DNA of 25,487 nucleotides from Sphingomonadaceae bacterium (GCA_004282995.1 SHLU01000007.1:1-25487); one strand, 5' to 3'. Positions 8,386 to 16,549 are shown, counted from the stretch's first letter. The notes: generated by a model from the letters alone, not told the origin. Made by a program: numbers and translations.

Positions 8386-8459
8386 GTCGACCGCCGCCAA
8401 GCCTGCTTCGGAACTATCCCCAATGCGAACCGCTCCTTCAAGCAGAAGGAGAATTCATC

Positions 8460-8861
8460 ATGTCGATCAAGGAAATGATCAAGGAACACCCAGATGTGGG
8501 AGCCGACTGGAACGAGCAATTGGGCGAGGCGGTCAAGCACGCGATGTATTGCGCTGCGATCTGCAATTCCTGCGCCGATGCCTGCAGTGCCGAGGACGGC
8601 GATATGCGTGCCTGCATTCGCGCCTGCATGGATTGCTCGGACATCTGCACCGCCACCTACCGCGTCGCAACCCGCCGCACCTCTGGCAATGTGGGGGTGA
8701 TCGAGGCGATGCTGCGCAATTGCATTGCCGCGTGCGAAGCATGCATCGACGAATGCCAGAAACACGACAATGCGCATTGTCGTCGCTGCGCGCAGATGTG
8801 CCGCGAATGTGCCGACGATTGTCTCAAGGCGCTGAACAGGATGCAGCAGCGCGGCGAGTAA
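8460..8861 (+). CDS. Four-helix-bundle copper-binding protein (Csp-like)
   Basis: This 133-residue protein has 17 cysteines in a regular pattern of CxxxC/CxxC pairs at 31-63, 88-99 and 107-121. This is typical of the DUF326 / copper-storage (Csp) four-helix bundle, in which inward-facing cysteines hold many Cu(I) ions. There is no signal peptide or Tat motif, so it should be cytosolic, like Csp3. A strong ribosome binding site (AGAAGGAGA) precedes the ATG. It stands alone between rmuC and def and is followed by a strong terminator. No copper exporter or CueR-like regulator is nearby, so regulation by copper cannot be inferred from context. Confidence 0.88.
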   Translation: MSIKEMIKEHPDVGADWNEQLGEAVKHAMYCAAICNSCADACSAEDGDMRACIRACMDCSDICTATYRVATRRTSGNVGVIEAMLRNCIAACEACIDECQKHDNAHCRRCAQMCRECADDCLKALNRMQQRGE

Positions 8862-8889
8862 ATTGTTCACGCTCGTCTAAACGAAAAAG

Positions 8890-8914
8890 CCCCGCATCGC
8901 TGCGGGGATTTTTT
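8890..8914. terminator. Bidirectional rho-independent terminator
   Basis: CCCCGCA-TCGC-TGCGGGG (8890-8907) is followed by ATTTTTT and preceded by AAAAAG. The 7-bp GC stem therefore has a T tract on both strands. It lies 28 bases after the copper-protein stop and 18 bases beyond the def stop, so it can end both convergent transcripts. Confidence 0.92.
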
Positions 8915-8932
8915 GTGTTCCTGCCGCAGCGC

Positions 8933-9511
8933 TCAGGCTGCCTGACGGATTTTCTTAAGCTTTTTCAGGGCCATCTGCCGCTTCAACCGGCTGAGATGGT
9001 CGATGAACAGGATCCCTTCGAGATGGTCCATCTCGTGCTGCAAACAGGTTGCCAGCAGCCCGTCGAGCTGTTCCTCGTGCGCCTTGCCGTCGAGGTCCTG
9101 GTAGCGGACCGTACACGTCTTGGGCCGATCGACATCGGCATAGATTTCGGGGACCGACAGGCAACCCTCTTGGTAGGTATGCAGTTCAGGGGCCGGATCG
9201 ACAATCTCGGGATTCACGAAAACGCGCGGATCGTTCTTGACCGGATAGTGCTTGTGCGCGCCCTCTCCATCGCCGTGATCATGGCCGCATTCTTCCGGCT
9301 CGGCATCGAGATCGGGTTCCTGCAAATCGATCACCAACACCCGTTTGGGCACGCCGACCTGGATCGCGGCGAGGCCAATGCCGGGCGCGTCATACATCGT
9401 CTCGAACATGTCATCGACGAGCGTCTTCAACTCGTCATCGAACTTCGTGACGGGCTGCGACACGATCTTTAGCCGGGGATCCGGCACTTCCAGAATTTCA
9501 CGAATAGCCAT
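8933..9511 (-). CDS. def: Peptide deformylase
   Basis: This 192-residue metalloenzyme removes the formyl group from nascent N-termini. All three catalytic motifs are present: GIGLAAIQ (44-51), EGCLS with metal ligand Cys117, and HEMDH (159-163) with two His ligands and Glu160. Between the first two motifs lies an acidic, histidine-rich insert (about 66-94, with His at 77, 79, 86 and 88) that the E. coli enzyme lacks. The C-terminal tail is very basic. It is the last gene on the minus strand before the terminator. recR lies 62 bp upstream in the same direction, and fmt, its partner in formyl-Met metabolism, is divergent from recR. Confidence 0.95.
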   Translation of the reverse strand: MAIREILEVPDPRLKIVSQPVTKFDDELKTLVDDMFETMYDAPGIGLAAIQVGVPKRVLVIDLQEPDLDAEPEECGHDHGDGEGAHKHYPVKNDPRVFVNPEIVDPAPELHTYQEGCLSVPEIYADVDRPKTCTVRYQDLDGKAHEEQLDGLLATCLQHEMDHLEGILFIDHLSRLKRQMALKKLKKIRQAA

Positions 9512-9573
9512 GAGCGTAATTTAGGGGCTGCCTCGCCGCGCTGCAAGCCAGTGTTTGCGATCAGTGTGAGAGG

Positions 9574-10170
9574 CTATCCCACAGGTCGCCGCGCCCGCAG
9601 GGCCTGCGCCAGGGTTCCCTCGTCGAGATAATCCAGTTCGCCGCCCACTGGCAGGCCATGCGCCAGCTGCGTGATACGGACAGGAAATGCCTCCAGCCGC
9701 TCGGCGATGTAATGGCTGGTTGTCTGCCCCTCCAGGGTGGCGTTCATGGCCAGCACCACCTCGTCGATCCCGCCTTCCTCGACCCGCGCCAATAGCGAAG
9801 CGATGTTGAGATCTTCCGGCCGCACTCCGTCGAGCGCAGACAGCTTTCCCCCCAGCACATGATAACGTCCGGTGAACAGCCGCGCCCGGTCGAGCGCCCA
9901 TAGATCGGCCACATCCTCGACCACGCAGATACCCTTCGCGTCGCGGCGGGGATCGGCGCAAATGCCGCAGGGGTTCTGTGTGTCGACATTGCCGCAGACG
10001 TCGCATTCAACCAACCGGTCCTGCACGCCTTCGAGCGCCTCCATCAGGGCTGGAAGCGCGCTCTCGCGCTTCTTTACCAGCCACAGCACCGCCCTGCGCG
10101 CCGAGCGCGGACCAAGGCCGGGAAGCCGCGCCAGCGCCGATGCCAGCAGTTCGATCTCTTGCGATGCCAT
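9574..10170 (-). CDS. recR: Recombination mediator protein RecR
   Basis: This 198-residue protein has the normal RecR length. It has an N-terminal helix-hairpin-helix (about 5-30, LPGLGPRSARR), a four-cysteine zinc finger (Cys56, 59, 68, 71) and a Toprim domain starting at CVVEDVADL (82-90). With RecO and RecF it loads RecA on single-stranded gaps. dnaX and the ybaB-like gene, frequent recR neighbours, are not here; def follows in the same direction instead. The start lies only 53 bp from the divergent fmt start, so their promoters must share this short region. No GTTC-N7-GTTC motif is present there, unlike at rmuC. Confidence 0.95.
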   Translation of the reverse strand: MASQEIELLASALARLPGLGPRSARRAVLWLVKKRESALPALMEALEGVQDRLVECDVCGNVDTQNPCGICADPRRDAKGICVVEDVADLWALDRARLFTGRYHVLGGKLSALDGVRPEDLNIASLLARVEEGGIDEVVLAMNATLEGQTTSHYIAERLEAFPVRITQLAHGLPVGGELDYLDEGTLAQALRARRPVG

Positions 10171-10223
10171 CGCCGCAAAGATAGGGGCTGGGCTACAGGA
10201 ACGGAAGGCTGACTGGTGTTCGA

Positions 10224-11129
10224 ATGCGCATAATCTTCATGGGAACGCCCGACTTTGCGGTCCCCACCCTGCGCGCGCTCCATGCCGCCGGGCACGAACT
10301 GGTTGCGGCCTACACCCAACCCCCGCGGCGGGCCGGTCGTGGCAAGAAGTTGCAAGTGTCGCCTGTTTACAAGGCGGCCGAGGAGCTGGGCATCGAAGTG
10401 CGCACGCCCAAATCGCTCAAACAGCCGGAAGAGCATGAGGCTTTTGCCGCGCTTGCAGCCGATGTGGCGGTGGTGGCCGCCTATGGCCTGATCCTGCCGC
10501 AAGCGATTCTCGATGCACCAAAGTCCGGTTGCCTTAATGTCCACGCCTCGATCCTGCCGTACTGGCGCGGGGCGGCACCGATCCACCGCGCCGTGATGGC
10601 AGGGGACGTGGTCACAGGCGTGACCATCATGCAGATGGAGGCCGGCCTGGACACCGGCCCGATGCTGGCGACTTTACGCACTCCGATTGAAGACAAGACT
10701 ACTGGCGAACTGACCGAGGAACTGGCCGAGCTGGGAGCAGGTCTCATGGTCCAGACCTTGCGTGAACTCGAAAAGCATATCCCGGTTGCGCAGGATGATG
10801 CCGAAGCCACTTATGCTCCCAAGATCGACAAGGCCGAGGCGCGGATCGACTGGATACGGCCCGCGGCCGAGCTGGTCCGGCACATTCACGGCCTCGCCCC
10901 CTTCCCCGGCGCCTGGTGCACGGTTGACGGCGAGCGGGTCAAGCTTCTGCGGGCAGAGGCAGTCGACGCCGCCGGCAACCCCGGAAAAGTGCTCGACGAC
11001 CAGATGACGATTGCTTGCGGAGATGCCGCAATCCGGCCATTGCGGCTGCAACGAGCCGGAAAACCGGCCATGGACCTTGCCGCCTTTCTTCGCGGCAAGC
11101 CGGTCAAGCGAGGGGAACTGATCGAATGA
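10224..11129 (+). CDS. fmt: Methionyl-tRNA formyltransferase
   Basis: This 301-residue enzyme transfers the formyl group from 10-formyl-THF to initiator Met-tRNA in the cytosol. The N-terminal Rossmann-like domain begins RIIFMGTPDFAVP. The catalytic triad is visible as Asn105 and His107 in NVHASILPYWRG and Asp143 in GLDTGPML. The C-terminal tRNA-binding domain covers about 205-301. No Shine-Dalgarno sequence is evident before ATG 10224. Its stop overlaps the next start by four bases (ATGA), opening an operon with a small membrane protein, truA and an oxidoreductase. def and recR are divergent, so both ends of the formylation/deformylation cycle lie side by side. Confidence 0.96.
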   Translation: MRIIFMGTPDFAVPTLRALHAAGHELVAAYTQPPRRAGRGKKLQVSPVYKAAEELGIEVRTPKSLKQPEEHEAFAALAADVAVVAAYGLILPQAILDAPKSGCLNVHASILPYWRGAAPIHRAVMAGDVVTGVTIMQMEAGLDTGPMLATLRTPIEDKTTGELTEELAELGAGLMVQTLRELEKHIPVAQDDAEATYAPKIDKAEARIDWIRPAAELVRHIHGLAPFPGAWCTVDGERVKLLRAEAVDAAGNPGKVLDDQMTIACGDAAIRPLRLQRAGKPAMDLAAFLRGKPVKRGELIE

Positions 11130-11503
11130 CGCCGTTATCGCGCAATATCCTGCTGGCCATAGCCATCGTGAGCCTGATCGTCGGATCGTGGGCCATCTTC
11201 GCCGGTCGAGCGATGATCGGCGGCGGTGGATTGACTACGGTTGGTTCGGTCGTGATCTGGACCTCGGTGGCCGCGCAACTGATGGCGCTGGTGGCCATCG
11301 CGTTCGCCCTGTTCCAGCCCAAGCGCGCAGCCTTTGCCGCCCTTGTCGCCTTCGTCCTGATCCTGCCCTTCGCCATTACCGCGATTGTCCCGGCAGCCTG
11401 GTGCATCGAGCAAGCCTGCGATTCCGCGCAATGGATCAATTGGCGGGGCCTGTTGCTTATCGTCTTGTTCGGCTTGCCCGCCTGGCTGTTGCGCAAGGTC
11501 TGA
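11126..11503 (+). CDS. Small membrane protein of unknown function
   Basis: I do not recognise this 125-residue protein. It is strongly hydrophobic, with about four predicted membrane helices (roughly 8-28, 36-61, 66-92 and 106-122). Two cysteines (93 and 98) lie in the loop before the last helix, WCIEQAC. There is no charged catalytic motif. It is coupled to fmt by an ATGA overlap and ends seven bases before truA. It is thus surely translated with them, although nothing ties it functionally to tRNA modification. An in-frame start at 11015, inside fmt, is unlikely because it would add a non-hydrophobic leader. Confidence 0.75.
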   Translation: MTPLSRNILLAIAIVSLIVGSWAIFAGRAMIGGGGLTTVGSVVIWTSVAAQLMALVAIAFALFQPKRAAFAALVAFVLILPFAITAIVPAAWCIEQACDSAQWINWRGLLLIVLFGLPAWLLRKV

Positions 11504-11510
11504 TTATCGC

Positions 11511-12278
11511 TTGCCACGCTTTGCGCTCACTCTCGAATTCGATGGAACCCCCTTTCAGGGTCTGCAACGGCAGAAGCACGGGCCGAGCGTCCAGCAGTCC
11601 GTCGAGGATGCCGCGCAGGCAGTGACGGGAGAGCAAGTAACCCTCCACAGCGCCGGGCGTACCGACGCGGGGGTCCACGCGCTCGCCATGCGCAGTCATT
11701 TCGATGTCGACAGCGCGCTGACGCCGTTCCGCATGATGGGTGCGCTTAATGCCCACATGCGGCCGGATCCGATCGCGGTTACGCATTGCGAAATCGTGCC
11801 GGATGATTGGCATGCACGTTTTTCCTGCGTCGGACGCAGCTATGTCTATTCCATCGCCAATCGTCGTGCCCCGCTGACGTTGGAAAAAAACCGCGCCTGG
11901 CTGGTGCCGCAGGCTCTCGACCATGAGGCGATGCACCGGGCAGCGCAGGCGCTGGTCGGCCGGCACGATTTCACCACCTTCCGCTCCGCCCATTGCCAAT
12001 CGCGCGACCCGGTCAAATCGCTTTCCCGGCTTGATGTAGAGCGCGACGGTGAACACGTCCTGATCCATGCCGCCGCACGCAGTTTCCTCCATCACCAGGT
12101 CCGTTCGATGGTCGGATGCCTGGCCCTGGTTGGCCTGGGTCGATGGGCCGAAGAACGTATCGAACAAGTTTTGCTTGCCCGTGACCGGCAGCAATTGGGG
12201 TTGAACGCCCCACCCCATGGCCTCTACTTCGTGGCCGCAGACTACCCAGAAGATAATCCACCCGAGGAGACGACCTGA
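11511..12278 (+). CDS. truA: tRNA pseudouridine(38-40) synthase TruA
   Basis: This 255-residue enzyme isomerises uridines 38-40 in tRNA anticodon arms. The catalytic Asp52 is in SAGRTDAGVHA. The N-terminal strand FALTLEFDGTPFQG and the C-terminal FLHHQVRSMVG segment are both typical. The start appears to be TTG 11511 (giving PRFALTLEF after the initiator), because the family begins there and no ATG or GTG fits. An in-frame start at 11385 would lie wholly within the preceding gene. AAGGT lies about 11 bases upstream. The stop overlaps the next start as TGATG, so the downstream oxidoreductase is translationally coupled. Confidence 0.93.
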   Translation: MPRFALTLEFDGTPFQGLQRQKHGPSVQQSVEDAAQAVTGEQVTLHSAGRTDAGVHALAMRSHFDVDSALTPFRMMGALNAHMRPDPIAVTHCEIVPDDWHARFSCVGRSYVYSIANRRAPLTLEKNRAWLVPQALDHEAMHRAAQALVGRHDFTTFRSAHCQSRDPVKSLSRLDVERDGEHVLIHAAARSFLHHQVRSMVGCLALVGLGRWAEERIEQVLLARDRQQLGLNAPPHGLYFVAADYPEDNPPEETT

Positions 12279-13390
12279 TGAGCACCACCGGCAAACAGCT
12301 ATTCACCACCCTGGAAGCGGACGGCACGCTCACGGTCGAGATCGAGGAAGTTACCGTACCCGAGCCCAAGGGCAACCAGGTACTGGTCAAAATGGAAGCA
12401 GCCCCGATCAATCCGTCGGACCTGGCGATCCTGACCGGCGCGGCCGACCTCGAGAATGCCGAATATTCCAAAGGCAAGTTCGTCGCCAACATGCCCGAAC
12501 CGTTCAATTCTGGTTCCAAAGCGCGGCATGGGCAGAAACTGGCTGCCGGTAACGAAGGTGCGGGCACTGTGGTCGCCACCGGCGACAGTGACATGGCCAA
12601 GGCGCTCGACGGACAGCGCGTCGCCTGCGTGCCCGGCAATGCCTATAGCCAGTACGTGATTGCCGATGCCGCCATGTGTCTGCCGCTGGGCGACCATTCG
12701 GCCGAGGACGGCGCCAGCGCCTTCGTCAATCCGATGACCGCGCTTGGCTTTGCCGAAAATGCCAAGATGGACGGGCAGAAGGCCATCGTCCACACTGCGG
12801 CTGCTTCCAACCTGGGGCAGATGCTGGTCAAGATTTGCCAGGAAGACGGACTCGAGCTGGTCAACATCGTCCGCAAGACCGAACATGTCGATCTGCTCAA
12901 AGGCCTCGGCGCGAAGCACGTCGTCAATTCCAGCGACGACGATTTCATGAAGCAATTGCGCGAGGCGATCGACGCCACCGACGCATTCTACGGCTTCGAC
13001 CCGATCGGCGGCGGCCAGGCCACCGACAACGTGTTCAAGGCGATGGAGCAGGTCGCTGTTTCAAAGATGACCGAATATTCGCGCTATGGTTCGAACCAGC
13101 AGAAGCGGATGTTCATCTATGGCCGGCTGGACCTTGGCCCGACCATCCTGATGCCCAGCTATGGCTTTGGCTGGACGCTTTCGGGCTGGCTGCTGACCCC
13201 GTTTCTCGCTCAGGCCGGCATGGAAACCATGATGCGCATGCGTCAGCGAGTGCTCGACAACCTCACCACCACCTTTGCCAGCAGCTACAAACGCCGGGTC
13301 AATCTGGAAGAAATGCTGACCAAGGACGCGGTGACCGATTATCGCGCCATGAAAACGGGCGAAAAATACCTCGTCACGCCCTGGTCCTGA
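12278..13390 (+). CDS. Zinc-independent MDR-superfamily oxidoreductase
   Basis: This 370-residue protein is a medium-chain dehydrogenase/reductase of the quinone-reductase/enoyl-reductase type. It shows the N-terminal INPSDL (44-49), GNEGAGTVVATG (91-102) and a nucleotide-binding turn around TAAASNLGQML (173-183) that replaces the classic GxGxxG. The structural zinc cysteines of alcohol dehydrogenases are missing. The cofactor is probably NAD(P)H and the substrate is unknown. It is the last gene of the fmt-truA operon, joined to truA by TGATG. It is convergent with the asparaginase gene, with only nine bases between them and no visible hairpin. Confidence 0.85.
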   Translation: MSTTGKQLFTTLEADGTLTVEIEEVTVPEPKGNQVLVKMEAAPINPSDLAILTGAADLENAEYSKGKFVANMPEPFNSGSKARHGQKLAAGNEGAGTVVATGDSDMAKALDGQRVACVPGNAYSQYVIADAAMCLPLGDHSAEDGASAFVNPMTALGFAENAKMDGQKAIVHTAAASNLGQMLVKICQEDGLELVNIVRKTEHVDLLKGLGAKHVVNSSDDDFMKQLREAIDATDAFYGFDPIGGGQATDNVFKAMEQVAVSKMTEYSRYGSNQQKRMFIYGRLDLGPTILMPSYGFGWTLSGWLLTPFLAQAGMETMMRMRQRVLDNLTTTFASSYKRRVNLEEMLTKDAVTDYRAMKTGEKYLVTPWS

Positions 13391-13399
13391 GCCGGGGCG

Positions 13400-14380
13400 T
13401 TAACCGCCGTCGAATGCCTGCTGGATCGCTGAAGGGTCTTCGACCCCTTCGGCGATCAGCAGTTGCAGCAGGATCCGTGCCTTTTGCGGGTTGAGTGCGC
13501 GGGCGGCGACGAAGCCGTTGGCATCGTCTTCCGCCTCGCGGTCAACCAAGCCTTCACCGGCCCGGCTCGCGCGGACCACCGGCAAGCCATCGGCGCGACG
13601 TTCGATCAGCAACGCGCGCACAGCCTCGGGCATATTGCCCTCACCCACGCCCGCCAGCACTACGCCGTGCGTACTGCTGCCGATTTGCCGCACGACCTGT
13701 TCGGCCGTCAGCCCCGCATGGACATAGACTACTGCCACTTCCGGCAGCGTCTCGTGCCATGCGAAACTGGCCTCGCGGCCGCTGCGCCAGGGGGCGCCAA
13801 ACCATTCCAGCGATGACGGCGTCACCAGCCCGACCGATTCGCGCGGGAAACCGCGAAACGCATCGGCCCCGCGCGTACGGACCTTGGTCACGTCGCGCGC
13901 GCCAAATACGCGGTCACCCATTACCACCAGCACGCCGCGCCCGGCGGCATCGGCATCGCCAGCCACCCGCACCGCATTGGCGAAATTGCGCAGGCCGTCA
14001 TAGCCGACTGCATCGGCGGGCCGCATAGCCCCGACCAGCACCACCGGCTTCGTCGCGGGCAGTGTCAGATCGAGCAGGAACGCGGTCTCTTCAAGCGTAT
14101 CGGTGCCATGGGTGACGATCACGCCGCCACAATCGGCATCGGCCAGCGCCTCCATTATGGCGGCGTGGAGCGGATTCCAGACGCTTCCTGCGATATCGGA
14201 AGAATCGATATTGGCAATCTGGTGACCGGTCAGATGCGCATCGAGCCCCAGCGCGCCGACCTGTTCGAGATATTCCTCGATCCCGATTTCACCCGAACGA
14301 TAGTCATTGGCAATGGCCGAACCGGCGATACCGGCAATCGTGCCGCCTGTTGCAAGGATGCGAAGATTGGGTGCTGCCAT
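13400..14380 (-). CDS. Asparaginase (bacterial type I/II family)
   Basis: This 326-residue enzyme hydrolyses asparagine to aspartate and ammonia. The first nucleophile Thr14 is in ATGGTIAG, Ser60 is in NIDSSD, Thr93/Asp94 are in THGTDT, and the catalytic Lys166 is in RDVTKVRT, so all active-site residues of the family are present. No signal peptide is seen, so it should be cytosolic, although its sequence is of the type usually named asparaginase II. It is transcribed alone from the gap upstream of tRNA-Val. It ends nine bases from the convergent MDR gene. Confidence 0.9.
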   Translation of the reverse strand: MAAPNLRILATGGTIAGIAGSAIANDYRSGEIGIEEYLEQVGALGLDAHLTGHQIANIDSSDIAGSVWNPLHAAIMEALADADCGGVIVTHGTDTLEETAFLLDLTLPATKPVVLVGAMRPADAVGYDGLRNFANAVRVAGDADAAGRGVLVVMGDRVFGARDVTKVRTRGADAFRGFPRESVGLVTPSSLEWFGAPWRSGREASFAWHETLPEVAVVYVHAGLTAEQVVRQIGSSTHGVVLAGVGEGNMPEAVRALLIERRADGLPVVRASRAGEGLVDREAEDDANGFVAARALNPQKARILLQLLIAEGVEDPSAIQQAFDGG

Positions 14381-14415
14381 GTCCGTGCCCCTAATCGCTG
14401 CCGAGCGATTGGCAA

Positions 14416-14443
14416 TTGATTTTGAACGCTCGCACGCTATGTG
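14416..14443 (+). promoter_or_regulatory. Probable tRNA-Val promoter
   Basis: TTGATT (14416-14421), a 16-base spacer and TATGTG (14438-14443) end 24 bases before the tRNA. This is a good sigma-70-like pair and leaves room for a short 5' leader. Confidence 0.5.
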
Positions 14444-14467
14444 GGCGCTCTTCCCGCATTGCGGAGA

Positions 14468-14543
14468 GGGCGATTAGCTCAGTTGGTAGAGCATCTCGTT
14501 TACACCGAGAGGGTCGGCGGTTCGAGCCCGTCATCGCCCACCA
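14468..14543 (+). tRNA. tRNA-Val (anticodon UAC)
   Basis: The 76-nt cloverleaf has acceptor arms GGGCGAT / ATCGCCC (14468-14474 with 14533-14539), discriminator A and an encoded CCA (14541-14543). The D-loop includes AGTTGGTAGA. The anticodon stem is TCTCG/CGAGA around the loop TTTACAC, with TAC at 14501-14503. The T-loop is GGTTCGAGCC. It reads valine GUA and GUG, and the other GUN codons if modified. Confidence 0.97.
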
Positions 14544-14577
14544 TATTTTCACCTCCAGACCAGTCTCTGCAGGAAAA

Positions 14578-15156
14578 TCACCTCAACCCCTCGTCGATTA
14601 TTCCCGCCGCGCTGGCATTGTCCCAGTCATAGTCCCCCTCGATGCGCCATACTTCCCGGCCGCTGGCATCATACAGGATGCTGATCGGCAAACCGTCGCC
14701 GAAATGTTCGAGCAGCTTGGCCTGCGGGTCGAGCCACGGCTCCAACAGCGCGAATTTGGCAGCCGCGAAATAGGGTTCGACCACGCTCGTACCCTGCTTG
14801 TCCTGGCTCACCGTGATGACGCGCAAGGTCCCCTCTCGCTCTTGGGCGAGCGCGTCGAGCAAGGGCATTTCCTTCTTGCAGGGCGCGCACCAAGTCGCCC
14901 AGAGATTGACCAGCACCGGTTGCCCTTGGAGCGCGCCGAGATTGAATTCGCGCCCGTCGGGCAGATACACTGTCTCGGCAGGCATCAGCTCGCCAGCATA
15001 GCGGCGGTCGACTTCGCCGACCAAGCTGGCCTTGTCGTCTGCCAATGCGCCCTCGCCTTGCGCGGCTTCCGGCGCGGCCCTATCGCACCCGGCAAGCATG
15101 AAAATGCCGGCAGGCACCAGAAGGAATTTGGCGAGCGTGAGCGATAAACGGGACAC
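14578..15156 (-). CDS. TlpA/redoxin-family thiol-disulfide lipoprotein
   Basis: This 192-residue protein is probably lipid-anchored on the periplasmic side. A basic start, a hydrophobic stretch and the lipobox LAGC with Cys24 are visible. The thioredoxin-like domain (about 60-190) has the active site WCAPC (Cys90, Cys93) and the cis-proline region GLPISILYD. It likely reduces disulfides in cytochrome c or other exported proteins, as TlpA/ResA do; no cytochrome-maturation genes are nearby. The start is GTG 15156, with GGAG seven bases upstream. It overlaps the divergent argH start region, so the argH promoter must lie inside this gene and the reverse. Confidence 0.88.
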   Translation of the reverse strand: MSRLSLTLAKFLLVPAGIFMLAGCDRAAPEAAQGEGALADDKASLVGEVDRRYAGELMPAETVYLPDGREFNLGALQGQPVLVNLWATWCAPCKKEMPLLDALAQEREGTLRVITVSQDKQGTSVVEPYFAAAKFALLEPWLDPQAKLLEHFGDGLPISILYDASGREVWRIEGDYDWDNASAAGIIDEGLR

Positions 15157-16549
15157 AGGTGGCTCCAACCAGATGTGGGGCGGCAGATTTGCCGAAGGGC
15201 CTAGCGCCATCATGCGCGAAATCAACGCCTCGATACCGTTCGACAAGGCGCTGTGGCGGCAGGATATCGCCGGCAGCCGCGCACATGTGTCGATGCTGGC
15301 CAAGCAAGGCATCGTCAGCGAGGACGACGCCAAGGCGATCGACGAGGGCCTGCAGCAGGTCGCCGCCGAGTATGAGCGCGACGGCGTGCCCGAGGACTGG
15401 GACCTCGAAGACATCCATATGACTGTCGAGGCGCGGCTGACCGAACTGATCGGCCCGGTTGCGGGGCGATTGCACACCGCGCGCAGCCGCAACGACCAGG
15501 TGGCAACCGATTTCCGCCTATGGGTTGGCGAGGCCACCGGCCGTGCCCGCGACGGGATCGCCGCGCTGCAACGCGCGCTGGTCACCCGTGCTGACGAACA
15601 TACCGCCAGCGTCATGCCCGGCTTCACCCATCTACAGACCGCACAGCCAGTGACACTCGGCCATCATTTGCTGGCCTATTATGAAATGCTGCGCCGTGAT
15701 GCCTCGCGCTTTGCCGACAATGCCGCGCGGGCCGACGAATGTCCACTGGGGGCCGCGGCGCTGGCCGGGACCGGGTTCGATCTCGACCGAGAGATGACCG
15801 CAGATGCGCTTGGCTTCGGCCGCCCGACCGCCAACAGCCTCGATACGGTGTCGGACCGCGATTTTGCGCTCGATTACCTGCAAGCGGCGAGCCAATGCGC
15901 GCTGCACCTGTCACGACTGGCCGAGGAACTTATCCTGTGGGCGAGCCAGCCGTTCGGTTTCGTGCGCCTGCCCGACAGCCTGTCCACCGGCAGCTCGATC
16001 ATGCCGCAGAAGAAGAATCCCGATGCCGCCGAACTGGTGCGCGGACATGCGGGCCGCATTATCGGTGCCGCGACTGCGCTGATGGTGACGATGAAAGGCC
16101 TGCCGCTGGCCTATTCGAAGGATATGCAGGACGACAAACCGCCGGTGTTCGAGGCCGCCGGCCTGCTCGACCTGTGCCTGGCGGCGATGGCGGGGATGAT
16201 CGAAGGCGCGACATTCGACACCGACCGGATGCGCGCCGCCGCCGGACTTGGCCATGCGACCGCGACCGACCTTGCCGACTGGCTCGTGCGCGAAGCCGAT
16301 ATTCCTTTCCGCGAAGCCCATCACATCACCGGCGCGGCGGTCAAACTGGCCGATGCCAAAGGCTGCACGCTGGAGGATTTGTCGCTGGATGATCTGCGAG
16401 GCATCGACGCTCGGCTGGACGAGCGGGTTCGCAAGGTTTTGACCCTCGACGCATCGGTTGCGGCGCGCAGCTCTTATGGCGGGACCGCCCCCGTTCGGGT
16501 AAGGGAGCAAGTCGCCACAGCGCGCAGGGCGCTGGGCTTGGAGTCGTAA
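15137..16549 (+). CDS. argH: Argininosuccinate lyase
   Basis: This 470-residue enzyme of the fumarase/aspartase superfamily makes arginine and fumarate from argininosuccinate. Its conserved regions are HTARSRNDQVATD (about 113-125), the catalytic His165 in PGFTHLQTAQP and the mobile loop GSSIMPQKKNP (285-295) with the catalytic serine. I take GTG 15137 as the start because the residues from there to MWGGRF resemble sphingomonad homologues, with AAGGA about 12 bases upstream. ATG 15173, with AGGTGG upstream, would give 458 residues, close to E. coli (457), and cannot be excluded. The stop overlaps the next start as TAATG. Confidence 0.94.
   Translation: MSDKRDTGGSNQMWGGRFAEGPSAIMREINASIPFDKALWRQDIAGSRAHVSMLAKQGIVSEDDAKAIDEGLQQVAAEYERDGVPEDWDLEDIHMTVEARLTELIGPVAGRLHTARSRNDQVATDFRLWVGEATGRARDGIAALQRALVTRADEHTASVMPGFTHLQTAQPVTLGHHLLAYYEMLRRDASRFADNAARADECPLGAAALAGTGFDLDREMTADALGFGRPTANSLDTVSDRDFALDYLQAASQCALHLSRLAEELILWASQPFGFVRLPDSLSTGSSIMPQKKNPDAAELVRGHAGRIIGAATALMVTMKGLPLAYSKDMQDDKPPVFEAAGLLDLCLAAMAGMIEGATFDTDRMRAAAGLGHATATDLADWLVREADIPFREAHHITGAAVKLADAKGCTLEDLSLDDLRGIDARLDERVRKVLTLDASVAARSSYGGTAPVRVREQVATARRALGLES

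Noticed and set aside
7775..9472. 565-codon plus-strand open frame across rmuC and def
   Set aside because: It covers rmuC, the copper-protein region and def out of frame with all of them; composition is that of a shadow frame.
10171..10223. GAAC and GTTC half-sites in the recR-fmt gap as an SOS box
   Set aside because: Spacing and orientation do not fit GTTC-N7-GTTC.
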